DNA of 64,000 bases from an uncultured Aquimarina sp. (GTDB lineage: Bacteria; Bacteroidota; Bacteroidia; Flavobacteriales; Flavobacteriaceae), in the NCBI RefSeq assembly GCF_947495315.1, contig NZ_CANLYD010000001.1, positions 558,001 to 622,000 of the forward strand. Reading direction: 5' to 3'. Position 1 is the first letter of the stretch, and each line of letters opens with the position of its first letter. Of this stretch, positions 43,942 to 53,598 are shown in pieces. The position numbers were made by a program, and so were the translations under genes. Below the pieces are notes generated by a model. It did no database searches. It was given only the letters and a program-made list of their open reading frames with translations, and was not told the DNA's origin.

Positions 43942-45657
43942 ATGGAACGATCAGTATCTTTAATATCATTTGGAAAGCATCAACTTTGGATATATGTTAT
44001 AGTTGTACTTTCGGTATTTTTCCCGGGTTGTACGCCTAAAAATCAAGATGTCCCGACTATTAAAAAAGGAATATTAGATCTTTCCGGTTGGGATTTTAGC
44101 CAAAATCCCGAGGTTTCTCTTCGGGGAGAAAGCTTTTTTTATTGGAAACAATGGCCTATTGATGAAAATAATAACTTTGTTCCTGGGTTATTAAAATCAG
44201 TTGATACAATTAATTGGCCCACAGCCCTATGGATTCAAAAAATAGATGAAGGGAGAGGGTATGGGACTTTTAGATTTCTTGTAAAAAGAACAGATATGCA
44301 AAATTCTGTTATGCTCACTTTGCCTCGTTGTTTTGCTGCAGCTCAAGTATGGATTAACGATAGTAAGGTGATTTCTCACGGACAGATCTCAAAGAATCCA
44401 GATAATGAAAGGATAGATGGTCGTCCTTTACGATTTGAGTTACCAAATGAACAAATTTTGGACGTTATGTTACTTGTATCTAACCATAAGCATCGCAAGG
44501 GGGGTGGGTTTGCGTTGAGAAGCAGGATTCAGGAAACTAAATATTTTATCAATAAGAATAAAACAAAACCTCTGATTGAAGGAATTATAACCTTTCTGAT
44601 TTTACTCTTTGGGGTTTATCAGATTTTAAACTTCTTCAGTTTTCCCAAGTACCCTTACTTTTTGTATTTCGGATTGTTTTGTTTATTTGGAGCGTCTCGG
44701 CAGTTATTTGTAGGAGAAGCCTTGATTTATCACTTCATTCCAGAAATTTCGTTTGAAGTTATTCAAAAGATACGATATATAGGATATTACGGAGCATTAG
44801 GATCTGTTATGATGTATCACTTTTCACTATTTCCGGGTTATTTTTCTTTAAAATTTATTCGTTTTTGTGTTATAATTCCTGTTTTAGGTATTTTATATGT
44901 GATCATAACTCCAGTTTTTTATGCGACCTATAGTGCTCTATTGTTTCAAATATTTGGTTTTTACGTAGTTTTGTTAGGTTTCTATCATATCATTCTTGCA
45001 GTAAGACACAAAAAACCATATGCCAAAGGGATATTGATTAGTATGATAGTGACTGGATGTATATTAGTTAATGATCTTTTGAACGCTATGCTTGTGATAC
45101 AAACCGAATATTTGATCAATTATGGTTTGTTATTATATGTAGGTTTTCAGATCATTCTGAATAATAGAATACAATTACAGACCGAAAAACAGTTGGTAAA
45201 ACTGTCTACCGATATAGAAGAGTTATCAGACCGTATTACAGAGAAAGAAGAAGAGGTTTCAGAATTACGCTCCGAAACCTTTCAACAACTGAAGTCTAAA
45301 GAAAAATTAGTTGAAAATCTTAAAAAAGTAGCTTCTAATGATGAGTCAATATCCATACAAAACCTGATTGCCGGCCTAAAATCGGAATTGTTAGAGGATT
45401 CTCAGTTAACACTGATCAAAAATGATATCGAAACGCTGAACTATGAGTTTGCTCAACGCATCAAAAAAATTCATCCTAATTTGACTAAAACAGATCTTGA
45501 GATTTGTATCTATTTACGTATGTCTTTAGGAAGAAAAGAAATTGCTCGACTACGTTTTACATCCATTGAAGCGGTCAAAAAATCAAGAAGTCGTTTACGA
45601 AAAAAAATGAATCTTTCTAAAGATATAAACCTTGAAGAATACATAAAATCTATCTGA
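43942..45657 (+). CDS. 7TM (7TMR-DISM-like) LuxR-HTH regulator, 571 aa
   Basis: The N-terminus has a hydrophobic helix ending in a possible lipobox (SVFFPGC, about 24-30). An extracytoplasmic jelly-roll-like domain (about 40-200, RGYGTFRFLVK...AAQVWINDSKVISHG), as in 7TMR-DISM extracellular modules, follows. Seven predicted membrane helices lie between about 210 and 400. A long coiled coil (LSTDIEELSDRITEKEEEVS) leads to a LuxR/GerE-like HTH at about 510-571 (LTKTDLEICIYLRMSLGRKE, recognition region FTSIEAVKKSRSRLRKKM). DISM modules are thought to bind small molecules or carbohydrates; the ligand here is unknown. It is a membrane sensor fused directly to a DNA-binding domain. Its position between the TGTCTCC-type promoters at 40063 and 47277 makes it a candidate regulator of those (inference). 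The leader contains ACCCTTA. Confidence 0.85.
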   Translation: MERSVSLISFGKHQLWIYVIVVLSVFFPGCTPKNQDVPTIKKGILDLSGWDFSQNPEVSLRGESFFYWKQWPIDENNNFVPGLLKSVDTINWPTALWIQKIDEGRGYGTFRFLVKRTDMQNSVMLTLPRCFAAAQVWINDSKVISHGQISKNPDNERIDGRPLRFELPNEQILDVMLLVSNHKHRKGGGFALRSRIQETKYFINKNKTKPLIEGIITFLILLFGVYQILNFFSFPKYPYFLYFGLFCLFGASRQLFVGEALIYHFIPEISFEVIQKIRYIGYYGALGSVMMYHFSLFPGYFSLKFIRFCVIIPVLGILYVIITPVFYATYSALLFQIFGFYVVLLGFYHIILAVRHKKPYAKGILISMIVTGCILVNDLLNAMLVIQTEYLINYGLLLYVGFQIILNNRIQLQTEKQLVKLSTDIEELSDRITEKEEEVSELRSETFQQLKSKEKLVENLKKVASNDESISIQNLIAGLKSELLEDSQLTLIKNDIETLNYEFAQRIKKIHPNLTKTDLEICIYLRMSLGRKEIARLRFTSIEAVKKSRSRLRKKMNLSKDINLEEYIKSI

Positions 45658-45755
45658 TTTTTTTATTTGATCGACTATTATAGAAGAGAAATATCCTTAT
45701 TTAATAGTTTTATAAAGGTATTTGGAATCCCTTGTCTTTAAAGAGAATAAAGACC

Positions 45756-45814
45756 TGTCCCCCTAAGTGTCCCCTCGGTTTTTTTAGAGAAAACAAATTT
45801 TGTTAGTTATTTTG
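45756..45814 (+). promoter_or_regulatory. TGTCCCC direct-repeat operator plus promoter of the 45836-47256 operon
   Basis: TGTCCCCC (45756-45763) and TGTCCCCT (45768-45775) have period 12. The -7 box TTATTTTG (45807-45814) begins 39 bp after the start of the proximal half-site; its first base pair deviates from TAnnTTTG. The same operator class is found at 53989-54047. Confidence 0.68.
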
Positions 45815-45835
45815 ATGTGTATTCAACAATTAGCT

Positions 45836-45979
45836 ATGTTACCTTTTTTTAAAATGATTTTTAATTCAGAAAACCCGAATAATCAGTTAGCAATGATTCA
45901 AAAGATGAAAGCAAAGAAAAAAGAATTGGAAGATACCCTGAATAATTTACAGGAGATAGAAAAAAAATTAAAAAAATAA
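45836..45979 (+). CDS. Small coiled-coil protein, 47 aa
   Basis: ATG at 45836 opens a 47-codon frame (MLPFFKMIFNSENPNNQLAM, then a Lys/Glu-rich helix ending EIEKKLKK). An in-frame ATG at 45815 (54 aa) touches the -7 box, so it should lie at or before the transcription start. The last 25 residues look like an amphipathic, highly charged helix. It is 19 bp upstream of 45999, in the same orientation and directly after the promoter, so it is the probable first gene of a three-gene operon. No family recognised. The helix could interact with the coiled coil of the regulator encoded downstream (speculation). Confidence 0.5.
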   Translation: MLPFFKMIFNSENPNNQLAMIQKMKAKKKELEDTLNNLQEIEKKLKK

Positions 45980-45998
45980 ACAAAAACAGTAACTAGAT

Positions 45999-46409
45999 AT
46001 GGTCCCCTTAAATATACAAGTTATGGTTGATAAAGAATCTCAGATATATATGCCTCCGACTTGGAAACATTATATGAATGTAGAATATATCCAAATTGAT
46101 TTCACAGGATTATATAAAGATGAAGATATTATTAAATGTGTTGCTGATGCGGTGGAAATGGGATTGCAACGATCCGATAAGTCCGTAAGAGCCTTGGTAT
46201 ACCTCAAAAACTCTAAAACCAGCCCAAATGCGATAAGATCTATCAAGAAATTAGGAAAACTAGTACAACCCAAACTTAAAAAATCAGCACTGGTAGGTTC
46301 CGTAGGAATTGTATCCTTACTAATGAAAATATATATCAGTTATACAGGTAGTAAGATTAAATTTTTTACAGATAAAGAGGCAGCAATTAAATATTTGGCG
46401 AATGATTGA
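45999..46409 (+). CDS. STAS/SpoIIAA-like small protein, 136 aa
   Basis: The size and the general alpha/beta pattern suggest the SpoIIAA-like STAS fold. There is a central strand (VRALVYLKNS), a helix with basic residues (NAIRSIKKLGKLVQPKLKK), the strand KSALVGSVGIVSLLMKIYI, and a C-terminal FFTDKEAAIKYLAND, reminiscent of the conserved F-x-E-A-W-L ending of STAS/SEC14-like proteins. This is a family-level guess. It overlaps the next gene by 8 bp, so the two are translationally coupled and probably functionally linked: a possible partner-switch or scaffold for the receiver-like regulator. CCCCTTAA (46004-46011) lies within the first codons. Confidence 0.7.
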   Translation: MVPLNIQVMVDKESQIYMPPTWKHYMNVEYIQIDFTGLYKDEDIIKCVADAVEMGLQRSDKSVRALVYLKNSKTSPNAIRSIKKLGKLVQPKLKKSALVGSVGIVSLLMKIYISYTGSKIKFFTDKEAAIKYLAND

Positions 46410-47256
46410 TATGGATACTCCATATAAGAACAGCTATGAAGATGCTATCGTATCTGTAATTACTTCTGATAAAGAACTAGAGTTCATAGAATCGTTGTTA
46501 GCACAGAATATTAAAATACAATTGATGGATACAATTCCAAACAATATAGAATCTTGGGATGTGAGTCCTGATACCATCGTTTTGGACAGTATCATTGATA
46601 GTGAATGGGAAAAACTAGTAGATGTGTTGAGACAAATTAGTATGTATAAAGATATTCCTGTAATTGTATTAAGTAAAGAGGAAGTACAGATCGAAGACAT
46701 TTTTTCGACCTATAATAAAGAGTATTTATATGTACATCGTGAAAACCAAAAATCTATAATACGAGCAACTTTGGCAACAATTACATATTGGAAAAAGTTG
46801 AATAATACCTTGTTGAAAACCAATCAGTTGAATAGAGTTTTGTCCACGAATTATTTAGTATTAGATGCTAAAAATGAGTGTTTAGAAAAAGTACAACAAC
46901 AACTCAATCAAGTTAGTGAACTAGTTACATTAGACATTAAAAAAGAATTAATAAGGATAAATGGTACTATAGCCGATAATTTGAAAAAAGGAGACCACTA
47001 TCAATTGTTTAAAGCACATTTTGAAGAAGTGCATCCTTTGTTTTATAGAAAATTATTGGCACTCAATAAAGACTTGTCAAACAACGACCTTAAACTTGCT
47101 GCTTTCCTAAAGATGAATTTTAATAATTCTGAGATATCTTTCTTCATGGGAATATCCATAGCAGGAGTTAAAAAAGCAATACAGCGATTACGTAAAAAAT
47201 TGGGATTACAACCTGTAGCTTCATTAAGACAATTTATATTTATGATAGAAGTTTAA
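46402..47256 (+). CDS. Receiver-like LuxR-HTH regulator, 284 aa
   Basis: The N-terminal about 120 residues follow the receiver pattern (AIVSVITSDKELEFIESLLA ... DTIVLDSI ... DIPVIVLSKEE). The Asp in VLDS is a possible phospho-acceptor, but the acidic pair normally after strand 1 is absent (VITSDKE has only one Asp), so phosphorylation is doubtful. A linker/coiled coil and a LuxR/GerE-like HTH (LSNNDLKLAAFLKMNFNNSE, recognition region ISIAGVKKAIQRLRKKLG) follow. No membrane segment is present, unlike the other regulators. The start ATG at 46402 overlaps the stop of 45999-46409; an alternative in-frame ATG is at 46411. It is the last gene of the operon controlled by the TGTCCCC operator, so it probably controls itself and the 54098 LRR gene (inference). 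Confidence 0.85.
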   Translation: MIDMDTPYKNSYEDAIVSVITSDKELEFIESLLAQNIKIQLMDTIPNNIESWDVSPDTIVLDSIIDSEWEKLVDVLRQISMYKDIPVIVLSKEEVQIEDIFSTYNKEYLYVHRENQKSIIRATLATITYWKKLNNTLLKTNQLNRVLSTNYLVLDAKNECLEKVQQQLNQVSELVTLDIKKELIRINGTIADNLKKGDHYQLFKAHFEEVHPLFYRKLLALNKDLSNNDLKLAAFLKMNFNNSEISFFMGISIAGVKKAIQRLRKKLGLQPVASLRQFIFMIEV

Positions 47257-47276
47257 AAATGAGAATTAAAATTAAC

Positions 47277-47332
47277 GTCTCCCATAAGTCTCCCATTTTA
47301 GTTTTTTAAAACAAAACCCAGAAGTACTTTTG
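47277..47332 (+). promoter_or_regulatory. GTCTCCC direct-repeat operator plus promoter of the 47657 gene
   Basis: GTCTCCC at 47277-47283 and 47288-47294 has period 11. The -7 box TACTTTTG (47325-47332) is a perfect TAnnTTTG, 38 bp from the aligned first base of the proximal half-site (47287). The CDS starts 325 bp further on, giving an unusually long leader. Confidence 0.74.
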
Positions 47333-47420
47333 AACTATAAAAAAGGAAGAGTTATAAAAATTAAAATTACCCAAGCCTACTTTTAATTAAATGATATAAG
47401 AACCTAAAATTAAATATGTT

Positions 47421-47489
47421 ATGGATACTGATCGATTCAATAAAGAACGAAACCGCAAAACATACAATGATTTTTTTGCTTCTGTTTAG
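47421..47489 (+). CDS. Possible 22-codon leader ORF
   Basis: ATG at 47421 to TAG at 47489 encodes MDTDRFNKERNRKTYNDFFA plus two residues. It lies in the long leader between the 47325 promoter and the 47657 gene, a stretch of 400 bp without a larger gene. Length and composition give no proof of translation; it might be a leader peptide or a gene relic. Confidence 0.2.
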   Translation: MDTDRFNKERNRKTYNDFFASV

Positions 47490-47553
47490 ATTGCTAAAAA
47501 TGTATGTAGAGAACTAAGAATTCCCGTAAAAAGATTAAAAACAATAATGCTTT

Positions 47554-47576
47554 TCACTTTAAATGTTTTAAAGTGA
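47554..47576 (+). promoter_or_regulatory. Strong hairpin in the leader of the 47657 gene
   Basis: A perfect 10-bp inverted repeat TCACTTTAAA (47554-47563) / TTTAAAGTGA (47567-47576) has loop TGT. A T5 run follows eleven bases later (ctcttttt), so an attenuator-like role is possible but the T run is not adjacent. Confidence 0.55.
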
Positions 47577-47656
47577 TGCAGACTCTTTTTGTTCAAAATT
47601 AAAGGCTTTACAACTAGGAGTAATATATAAAAGATAAACTATTAAATGATTCCCTT

Positions 47657-50600
47657 ATGAGAAAAGAATTACTATTCATTATTAGCCTGTTTGTAATTGG
47701 GATAGTTCACGGACAACAATCCAGACTTACAAAAATTCCTCTTACCAAGATGGAGCCAACATTTCAAAAATCAAGTTTTGAAACAGTATTATTTTCTACA
47801 ATGAAAAATACTTCAGGAATAGAATTTAAGGCAGAGAAAAATACCCAGGATAAATTAAAGCAAACACATACTACTTACCAACAATACTATAAAGGTATCA
47901 AAGTAGAGATGGGTATGATTAAACTTCATCAAAAGGATGGAGTAAACACTTCTTATAATGGGGTGTATTTTGACATTTCAGGAGTCAGTACTTCTCCCCA
48001 AATATCAAAGAAACAAGTAATTTCAATTGCTCAAGATTACTTTAATAATGAAAAAGTCTTTTGGCTTACTGAAGAAGGTTTCACGAATGATCCTTCCAAC
48101 AGTATTGAATTAATCATATTACCAAATCGGAAAGTAGGTAATTTGAATTTGGCCTATGCCATTGGTATCGGAACTAAAGGATCAACTCATAAAATGGGAA
48201 GATTATATATTGATGCTATTAATGGAAAAGTGTTAAAGTTTAAGAGTGGCCTTTTTGCCTGTTTTGAGAAGGGAACCAGTAGGGTAGAAAAAGAAAGTAC
48301 TTTCAATAAAAATTTAACTTCTTATTATGCTACGGGTTCAGGTTATGCGGCGTATACAGGTTCTGTAAATTTTGAAACTAAATTAGACGGAAGTGAATAT
48401 GTTTTGAACGATGAAACTCGTGCTACAGGAAATAATTGGAATTTATCTACGCAAGGAATAGGTACAAAAACGGGAATTATAACACTTGATATGCGAAACG
48501 GTACTGATTATGTTAATGGTCCTTTTTATGAATTTACGGATAATGACAATAATTGGACACCCGTAGAGATGATCGTAGATGATAATATATATGCTATCGA
48601 TGCACATTGGGGAACCGAATTGATTTATGATTACTGGAAAGAAGAACACAGCTGGAACAGCTATAATGGTAGTAATAGCGCTATTCTTTCTCTTATTCAT
48701 TATGATAACAATCTAACCAATGCAGCTTGGGCAGCAATAAGCAATTCTGCTGGATTTATGTTATATGGAGATGGAGCAGGTTCTTATTCGCCACTAACGA
48801 CACTTGATGTCGTTGCACACGAAATTGCACACGGTATCAATAATGCTACTTCTAATTTGGATTACGAACTCGAGTCCGGAGCCTTAAATGAGGGATTATC
48901 TGATATCTGGGCGATGGTTATAGAAAACTATGCTAATGATAACCACGGAACCACTACTGATCCATCAAGAATAAATGATCAAAACGTAGGAGGGGCATTG
49001 CGTTCGTTTTCTAATCCGAACGCATATAATCAACCAGATACTTATGGAGGAACGTATTGGTACGATGTCACTGGATGTACACCAAATGGAGATGCTGCAA
49101 GTGGTAGTTATAATGATTATTGTGGAGTACATACCAATAGTGGTGTGTTAAATCATTGGTTTTGGTTATTGTACAACGGCGGTTCTGGAACTAATGATCT
49201 TGGAGATGCTTATATGATAACGGCTATAGATGTCTATGATGCGGCGGCTATCGTTTGGCAGATGCAATCCAATTATTTAACAGTTACTTCTGATTATGCC
49301 GATGCAAGAGCAGGTGCCATCCAGGCAGCCGTAGATTTATTCGGAACTTGCTCTCAGCAAGAGCAATCAGTAACCAATGCATTTTATGCTGTTGGAGTAG
49401 GCACAGCTTATATAGCTGTAAATCCTGCCATTACAAGCCAGCCAAGTGATGTTTCAATCTGCGAAGGAGATGCAACGAGTTTCTCCGTTTCAGGATCAGA
49501 TTATGATTCATTACAATGGCAAGTGGATGATGGAAGTGGATGGTCTAATATTAGTAATGATAGCACCTACTCAGGAGCTACATCAACTACTTTAACAATA
49601 ACGAATCCTTCGTTTTCAATGGATGCCTATGGGTATCGTATGCAATTAACAAATAATTGTAGCACTATTAATTCTAATACAGTAGCATTAGATGTAGATG
49701 AGTATCCAGTAGCTTCTGTAGCAGCACAAAATGAAACCTGTACAGGAGGGGATGGAACGTTAACTTTTACTTTTTTAGATAATAGTACGCGAAGCAATAT
49801 AGAGTTCAGTATCGATGGTGGGGCTAATTACGATTATAATTATGAAGATACCGCTAGCCCGCAAACCATTTCAAGTTTAACAGCAGCAACCTATAATGTT
49901 TGGGTACGTTGGGGAAATGACGAATGTCCATTAGAACTGGGAGATTATATAATTGCTTTGGATTGTTATACAGCTATTCCAGATGCTAATTTTGAAGCTG
50001 CTCTTGATGCATTGGGCTATGATGACATTCCAGGAGACGGACAAGTACCAACCGCACTTATAGAGGTGGTATCTACATTAGATGTGCAAAATTCAAATAT
50101 TAGTGATTTAACAGGAATTGAAGACTTTGTAGCACTACAAGTACTTTATTTTAGTAACAATAATGTGTCTTCGGTAGATCTTTCAAATTTTCCTGTATTA
50201 AGAAGTGTACGAGCTATTGAAAATAACTTAGCAACTTTTGATGTAACCCATAATCCATTAATAGATGACATAAGGGTAGAGGAAAATAATATTGCTGCTA
50301 TAGATTTAAGCAATAATCCCAGTCTTGAAATTCTTCAAATAAATGGTAATGAGTTAACGGTACTAGATATAAGTAACAATCCTCTGCTAAGACGATTAAG
50401 AGTATACAACAATAATATCACAGAGCTTGATTTAACAAATAATACAGTACTTACCCAGATACAAGTACAGGTAAATGATTTACTAGAACTGAATATGCGA
50501 AATGGAGCAAACACTAGTATTAGTACGTTTGAAGCAAACGATAATCCAAATTTAGCGTGTATAAAAGTAGACGATGCATCATACAGCACAACCAATTGGA

Positions 50601-53563
50601 CAACTATTGATGCAACTACAAATTTTAGTGATACCTATTGCCGTTATACATTGATTCCAGATAGTAACTTTGAAAGTGTTCTGGAAACACTTGGGTATGA
50701 TGATATTTCTGGTGATGGACAAGTGCCAACTGCAAATATTGAAGTAGTGACTTCTTTAGATTTGAATAGTAAAAATATTTCGGATATTACAGGGATTGAG
50801 GATTTTATAGCATTGCAAAACTTTTCTGCAAGATCAAATAGTTTTACAGCAATAGACATATCTAATAATGTAAATATTAGCACTCTTGATTTATTCGATG
50901 TTAACTTAACTGAGATTGATCTAACTGCATTAACAAATCTTCAGAATTTAAGTCTGAGTAATAATTCAATCAGTGCAATTGATATATCTAATAATATACT
51001 TTTAGAATATGTAGCTATTCAAAATTGTACTTCACTTACCGCAATTGATCTTTCTCAAAATGTTGCGTTAGAACGATTAAGTATATGGGGGAATGCACTC
51101 CAAAATATTGATTTGAATAGCAATACAAGCTTAACTTCTATAGTGATTTCTCAAAACAATATAACAGCAATAGATTTAAGTCAAAATATACTGCTTGAAG
51201 AAGTTCTTATTAACGAAAACCCAATAGTACAGATTGATGTAAGCTGGTTAACAAATTTAGTAGTATTTGAGGCTAATGATTGTGATTTATCAAGTTTAAA
51301 TATTAAAAATGGAAACAATACTAGTATTACTTATTTTTCAGCTACCAGTAATGCTGATTTAAATTGTATTGTGGTAGATGTTGCTGCTTACAGTGCTGCC
51401 AATTGGACGAATATAGATAATCAAGCGATGTTTAACGATATGAGCTGTGATTTTACGCCACCTGCCATAACGTTATTAGGAGAAAATCCACAAACTATAG
51501 AATTAGGCGTTGGTTATACAGAATTAGGTGCTACTACAGATGATGGATCAGCTGTAGTGATTGATAATTCTACATTTGTAGATGCAATAGGGAATTATAC
51601 AATTAGGTATAATGCTACGAATGCTTCTGGTAATGTTGCTACAGAGGTAATTAGAATGGTAAATGTGGTAGATACTACAGCTCCAGTAATCACTTTGATC
51701 GGAGACAATCCACAAACCATAGAATTAGGCGTTGGTTATACAGAACTAGGAGCAAATATAGATGATGGAATCACAAATGTTGTTATCGACAGTTCAGATT
51801 TTATAGATGCAGTAGGGAATTATACAATTAGGTATAACGCTACAGATGCCTCAGGAAATGTTGCTACAGAGGTAACCAGAACAATACATGTAGTAGACAC
51901 GACTGCACCAGTGATTAGTTTAGTAGGAGACAATCCACAAGTGATAGAATTAGGAGCTGGATATACAGAATTAGGAGCTATTGTAGATGATGGAATCACA
52001 AATGTTATTATTGACAGTTCAGATTTTGTAGATGCCATAGGAAATTATACAATTAGATATAACGCTACAGATGCTTCAGGTAATGTTGCTACGGAAGTAA
52101 CGAGAACAATAAATGTAGTTGATACCACGGTTCCCGTAATCACTTTGACTGGAGACAATCCACAAACGATAGAATTAGGAGCTGGATATACAGAATTAGG
52201 AGCTATTGTAGATGATGGAATCACAAATATTGTTATTGACAGTTCAGATTTTGTAGATGCCATAGGAAATTATACAATTAGATATAACGCTACAGATACT
52301 TCAGGTAATGTTGCTACAGAAGTAACCAGAACAGTACATGTAGTTGATACAACAGTTCCCGTAATCACTTTGATCGGGGACAATCCACAAACCATAGAAT
52401 TAGGAGTTGGATATTCAGAATTGGGAGCTATTGTAGATGATGGAATCACAAATATTGTTATTGACAGTTCAGATTTTGTAGATGCCATAGGAAATTATAC
52501 AATTAGATATAACGCTACAGATGCTTCAGGTAATGTTGCTACAGAAGTAACGAGAACAGTACATGTAGTTGATACCACGGTTCCCGTAATCACTTTGACT
52601 GGAGACAATTCACAAACAATCGAATTAGGAACCGGTTATACAGAATTAGGAGCTACTGTAGATGATGTAATAACAAATATTGTTATCGATAGTTCAGATT
52701 TTATAGATGCCGTAGGAAATTATACAATTAGGTATAATGCTACGGATGCTTCTGGCAATGTTGCTACAGAAGTAACCAGAACAGTAGATGTAGTTGATAC
52801 TACTAATCCAACATTGGTTTGTCAAAACATAACCGTACAGCTTGATGATACAGGTAATGTTACGATAACAGCAGATCAGGTAGATAATGGTACAACAGAT
52901 CTTTCTGGGATAGCGTCTTTAAGTTTAGATATCTCGACATTTGATTGCGCTACTATTGGAGACAATTTAGTCACACTAACTGCTACTGATACAAACGGTA
53001 ACAGTAATATATGTAATGCAACTGTAACCGTAGAAGATTCGATAGCTCCTGTATTTAACGCAACTACCTTACCTTCTGATACCGAAGTTACTTTTGATAC
53101 AGGCGATATGCATACACTGGCAGATTTTACAGTGGGAGTAGAAGTTACTGATAATTGTGATACCAATAGATCTGTTTTGACTTCTACGATTACTCAAAAT
53201 CCAGTAGCTGGTACTTTATTGGGTGCAGGAGATCATATGATTACTCTTACTGCTACTGATGCTAATTCGAATAAAGAAAGTGTAACATTTACCATCACTG
53301 TAAGTAATGTATTAAGTGTTGAAGAAAATGAGGAAGATCGTTTTACATTATATCCAAACCCAGCGAAACAACAGTTTCAGGTTTCAGGTTTCTTTGGAGA
53401 ACGAGAGCTATCTATTCATGATGTTAATGGTCGAATTCTTAAAATGATTGAAACAGATAACAATCAATTTATATCTATTGAGGAGTTACCAAATGGTTTA
53501 TATTTTGTAAGAATAGCTATAGGAACCACCTATCAAACGATTAAATTACTTAAAAACGAATAG
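47657..53563 (+). CDS. M4-family (thermolysin-like) metalloprotease/LRR/Ig-repeat protein, 1968 aa
   Basis: A signal peptide (about 1-19, ending IVHGQ) is followed by an FTP/PepSY-type propeptide (about 25-215, QQYYKGIKVEMGMIKLHQKD). The M4 catalytic domain (about 225-590) has HEIAH at 388-392 and the third zinc ligand in GALNEGLSD (Glu 412). An Ig-like domain, one ETCTGGDG-type repeat (as in 33302-39844), two LRR blocks (about 775-1270), six DUF5011 Ig-like domains (about 1267-1715), a HYR-like region and a T9SS type A sorting domain follow. The catalytic signature is intact, so an active secreted endopeptidase is expected, autoprocessed like other M4 enzymes. The long modular tail is unusual for M4 and suggests attachment to the surface or to a substrate. 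The tail architecture matches that of the metzincin protein at 33302, although the protease domains are unrelated. Confidence 0.94.
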   Translation: MRKELLFIISLFVIGIVHGQQSRLTKIPLTKMEPTFQKSSFETVLFSTMKNTSGIEFKAEKNTQDKLKQTHTTYQQYYKGIKVEMGMIKLHQKDGVNTSYNGVYFDISGVSTSPQISKKQVISIAQDYFNNEKVFWLTEEGFTNDPSNSIELIILPNRKVGNLNLAYAIGIGTKGSTHKMGRLYIDAINGKVLKFKSGLFACFEKGTSRVEKESTFNKNLTSYYATGSGYAAYTGSVNFETKLDGSEYVLNDETRATGNNWNLSTQGIGTKTGIITLDMRNGTDYVNGPFYEFTDNDNNWTPVEMIVDDNIYAIDAHWGTELIYDYWKEEHSWNSYNGSNSAILSLIHYDNNLTNAAWAAISNSAGFMLYGDGAGSYSPLTTLDVVAHEIAHGINNATSNLDYELESGALNEGLSDIWAMVIENYANDNHGTTTDPSRINDQNVGGALRSFSNPNAYNQPDTYGGTYWYDVTGCTPNGDAASGSYNDYCGVHTNSGVLNHWFWLLYNGGSGTNDLGDAYMITAIDVYDAAAIVWQMQSNYLTVTSDYADARAGAIQAAVDLFGTCSQQEQSVTNAFYAVGVGTAYIAVNPAITSQPSDVSICEGDATSFSVSGSDYDSLQWQVDDGSGWSNISNDSTYSGATSTTLTITNPSFSMDAYGYRMQLTNNCSTINSNTVALDVDEYPVASVAAQNETCTGGDGTLTFTFLDNSTRSNIEFSIDGGANYDYNYEDTASPQTISSLTAATYNVWVRWGNDECPLELGDYIIALDCYTAIPDANFEAALDALGYDDIPGDGQVPTALIEVVSTLDVQNSNISDLTGIEDFVALQVLYFSNNNVSSVDLSNFPVLRSVRAIENNLATFDVTHNPLIDDIRVEENNIAAIDLSNNPSLEILQINGNELTVLDISNNPLLRRLRVYNNNITELDLTNNTVLTQIQVQVNDLLELNMRNGANTSISTFEANDNPNLACIKVDDASYSTTNWTTIDATTNFSDTYCRYTLIPDSNFESVLETLGYDDISGDGQVPTANIEVVTSLDLNSKNISDITGIEDFIALQNFSARSNSFTAIDISNNVNISTLDLFDVNLTEIDLTALTNLQNLSLSNNSISAIDISNNILLEYVAIQNCTSLTAIDLSQNVALERLSIWGNALQNIDLNSNTSLTSIVISQNNITAIDLSQNILLEEVLINENPIVQIDVSWLTNLVVFEANDCDLSSLNIKNGNNTSITYFSATSNADLNCIVVDVAAYSAANWTNIDNQAMFNDMSCDFTPPAITLLGENPQTIELGVGYTELGATTDDGSAVVIDNSTFVDAIGNYTIRYNATNASGNVATEVIRMVNVVDTTAPVITLIGDNPQTIELGVGYTELGANIDDGITNVVIDSSDFIDAVGNYTIRYNATDASGNVATEVTRTIHVVDTTAPVISLVGDNPQVIELGAGYTELGAIVDDGITNVIIDSSDFVDAIGNYTIRYNATDASGNVATEVTRTINVVDTTVPVITLTGDNPQTIELGAGYTELGAIVDDGITNIVIDSSDFVDAIGNYTIRYNATDTSGNVATEVTRTVHVVDTTVPVITLIGDNPQTIELGVGYSELGAIVDDGITNIVIDSSDFVDAIGNYTIRYNATDASGNVATEVTRTVHVVDTTVPVITLTGDNSQTIELGTGYTELGATVDDVITNIVIDSSDFIDAVGNYTIRYNATDASGNVATEVTRTVDVVDTTNPTLVCQNITVQLDDTGNVTITADQVDNGTTDLSGIASLSLDISTFDCATIGDNLVTLTATDTNGNSNICNATVTVEDSIAPVFNATTLPSDTEVTFDTGDMHTLADFTVGVEVTDNCDTNRSVLTSTITQNPVAGTLLGAGDHMITLTATDANSNKESVTFTITVSNVLSVEENEEDRFTLYPNPAKQQFQVSGFFGERELSIHDVNGRILKMIETDNNQFISIEELPNGLYFVRIAIGTTYQTIKLLKNE
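51455..52800 (+). repeat. Six ~225-bp tandem repeats (DUF5011 Ig-like domains)
   Basis: The 75-codon units encode PVITLxGDNPQTIELG...NYTIRYNATDASGNVATEVT. Units three to five differ by only a few bases. Most carry an ITN insertion compared with the 74-codon units of 13647-21116. Confidence 0.88.
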
Positions 53564-53598
53564 ATAAAAGCAGTTTATTTTTTGCAGGAAGTTTAGTT

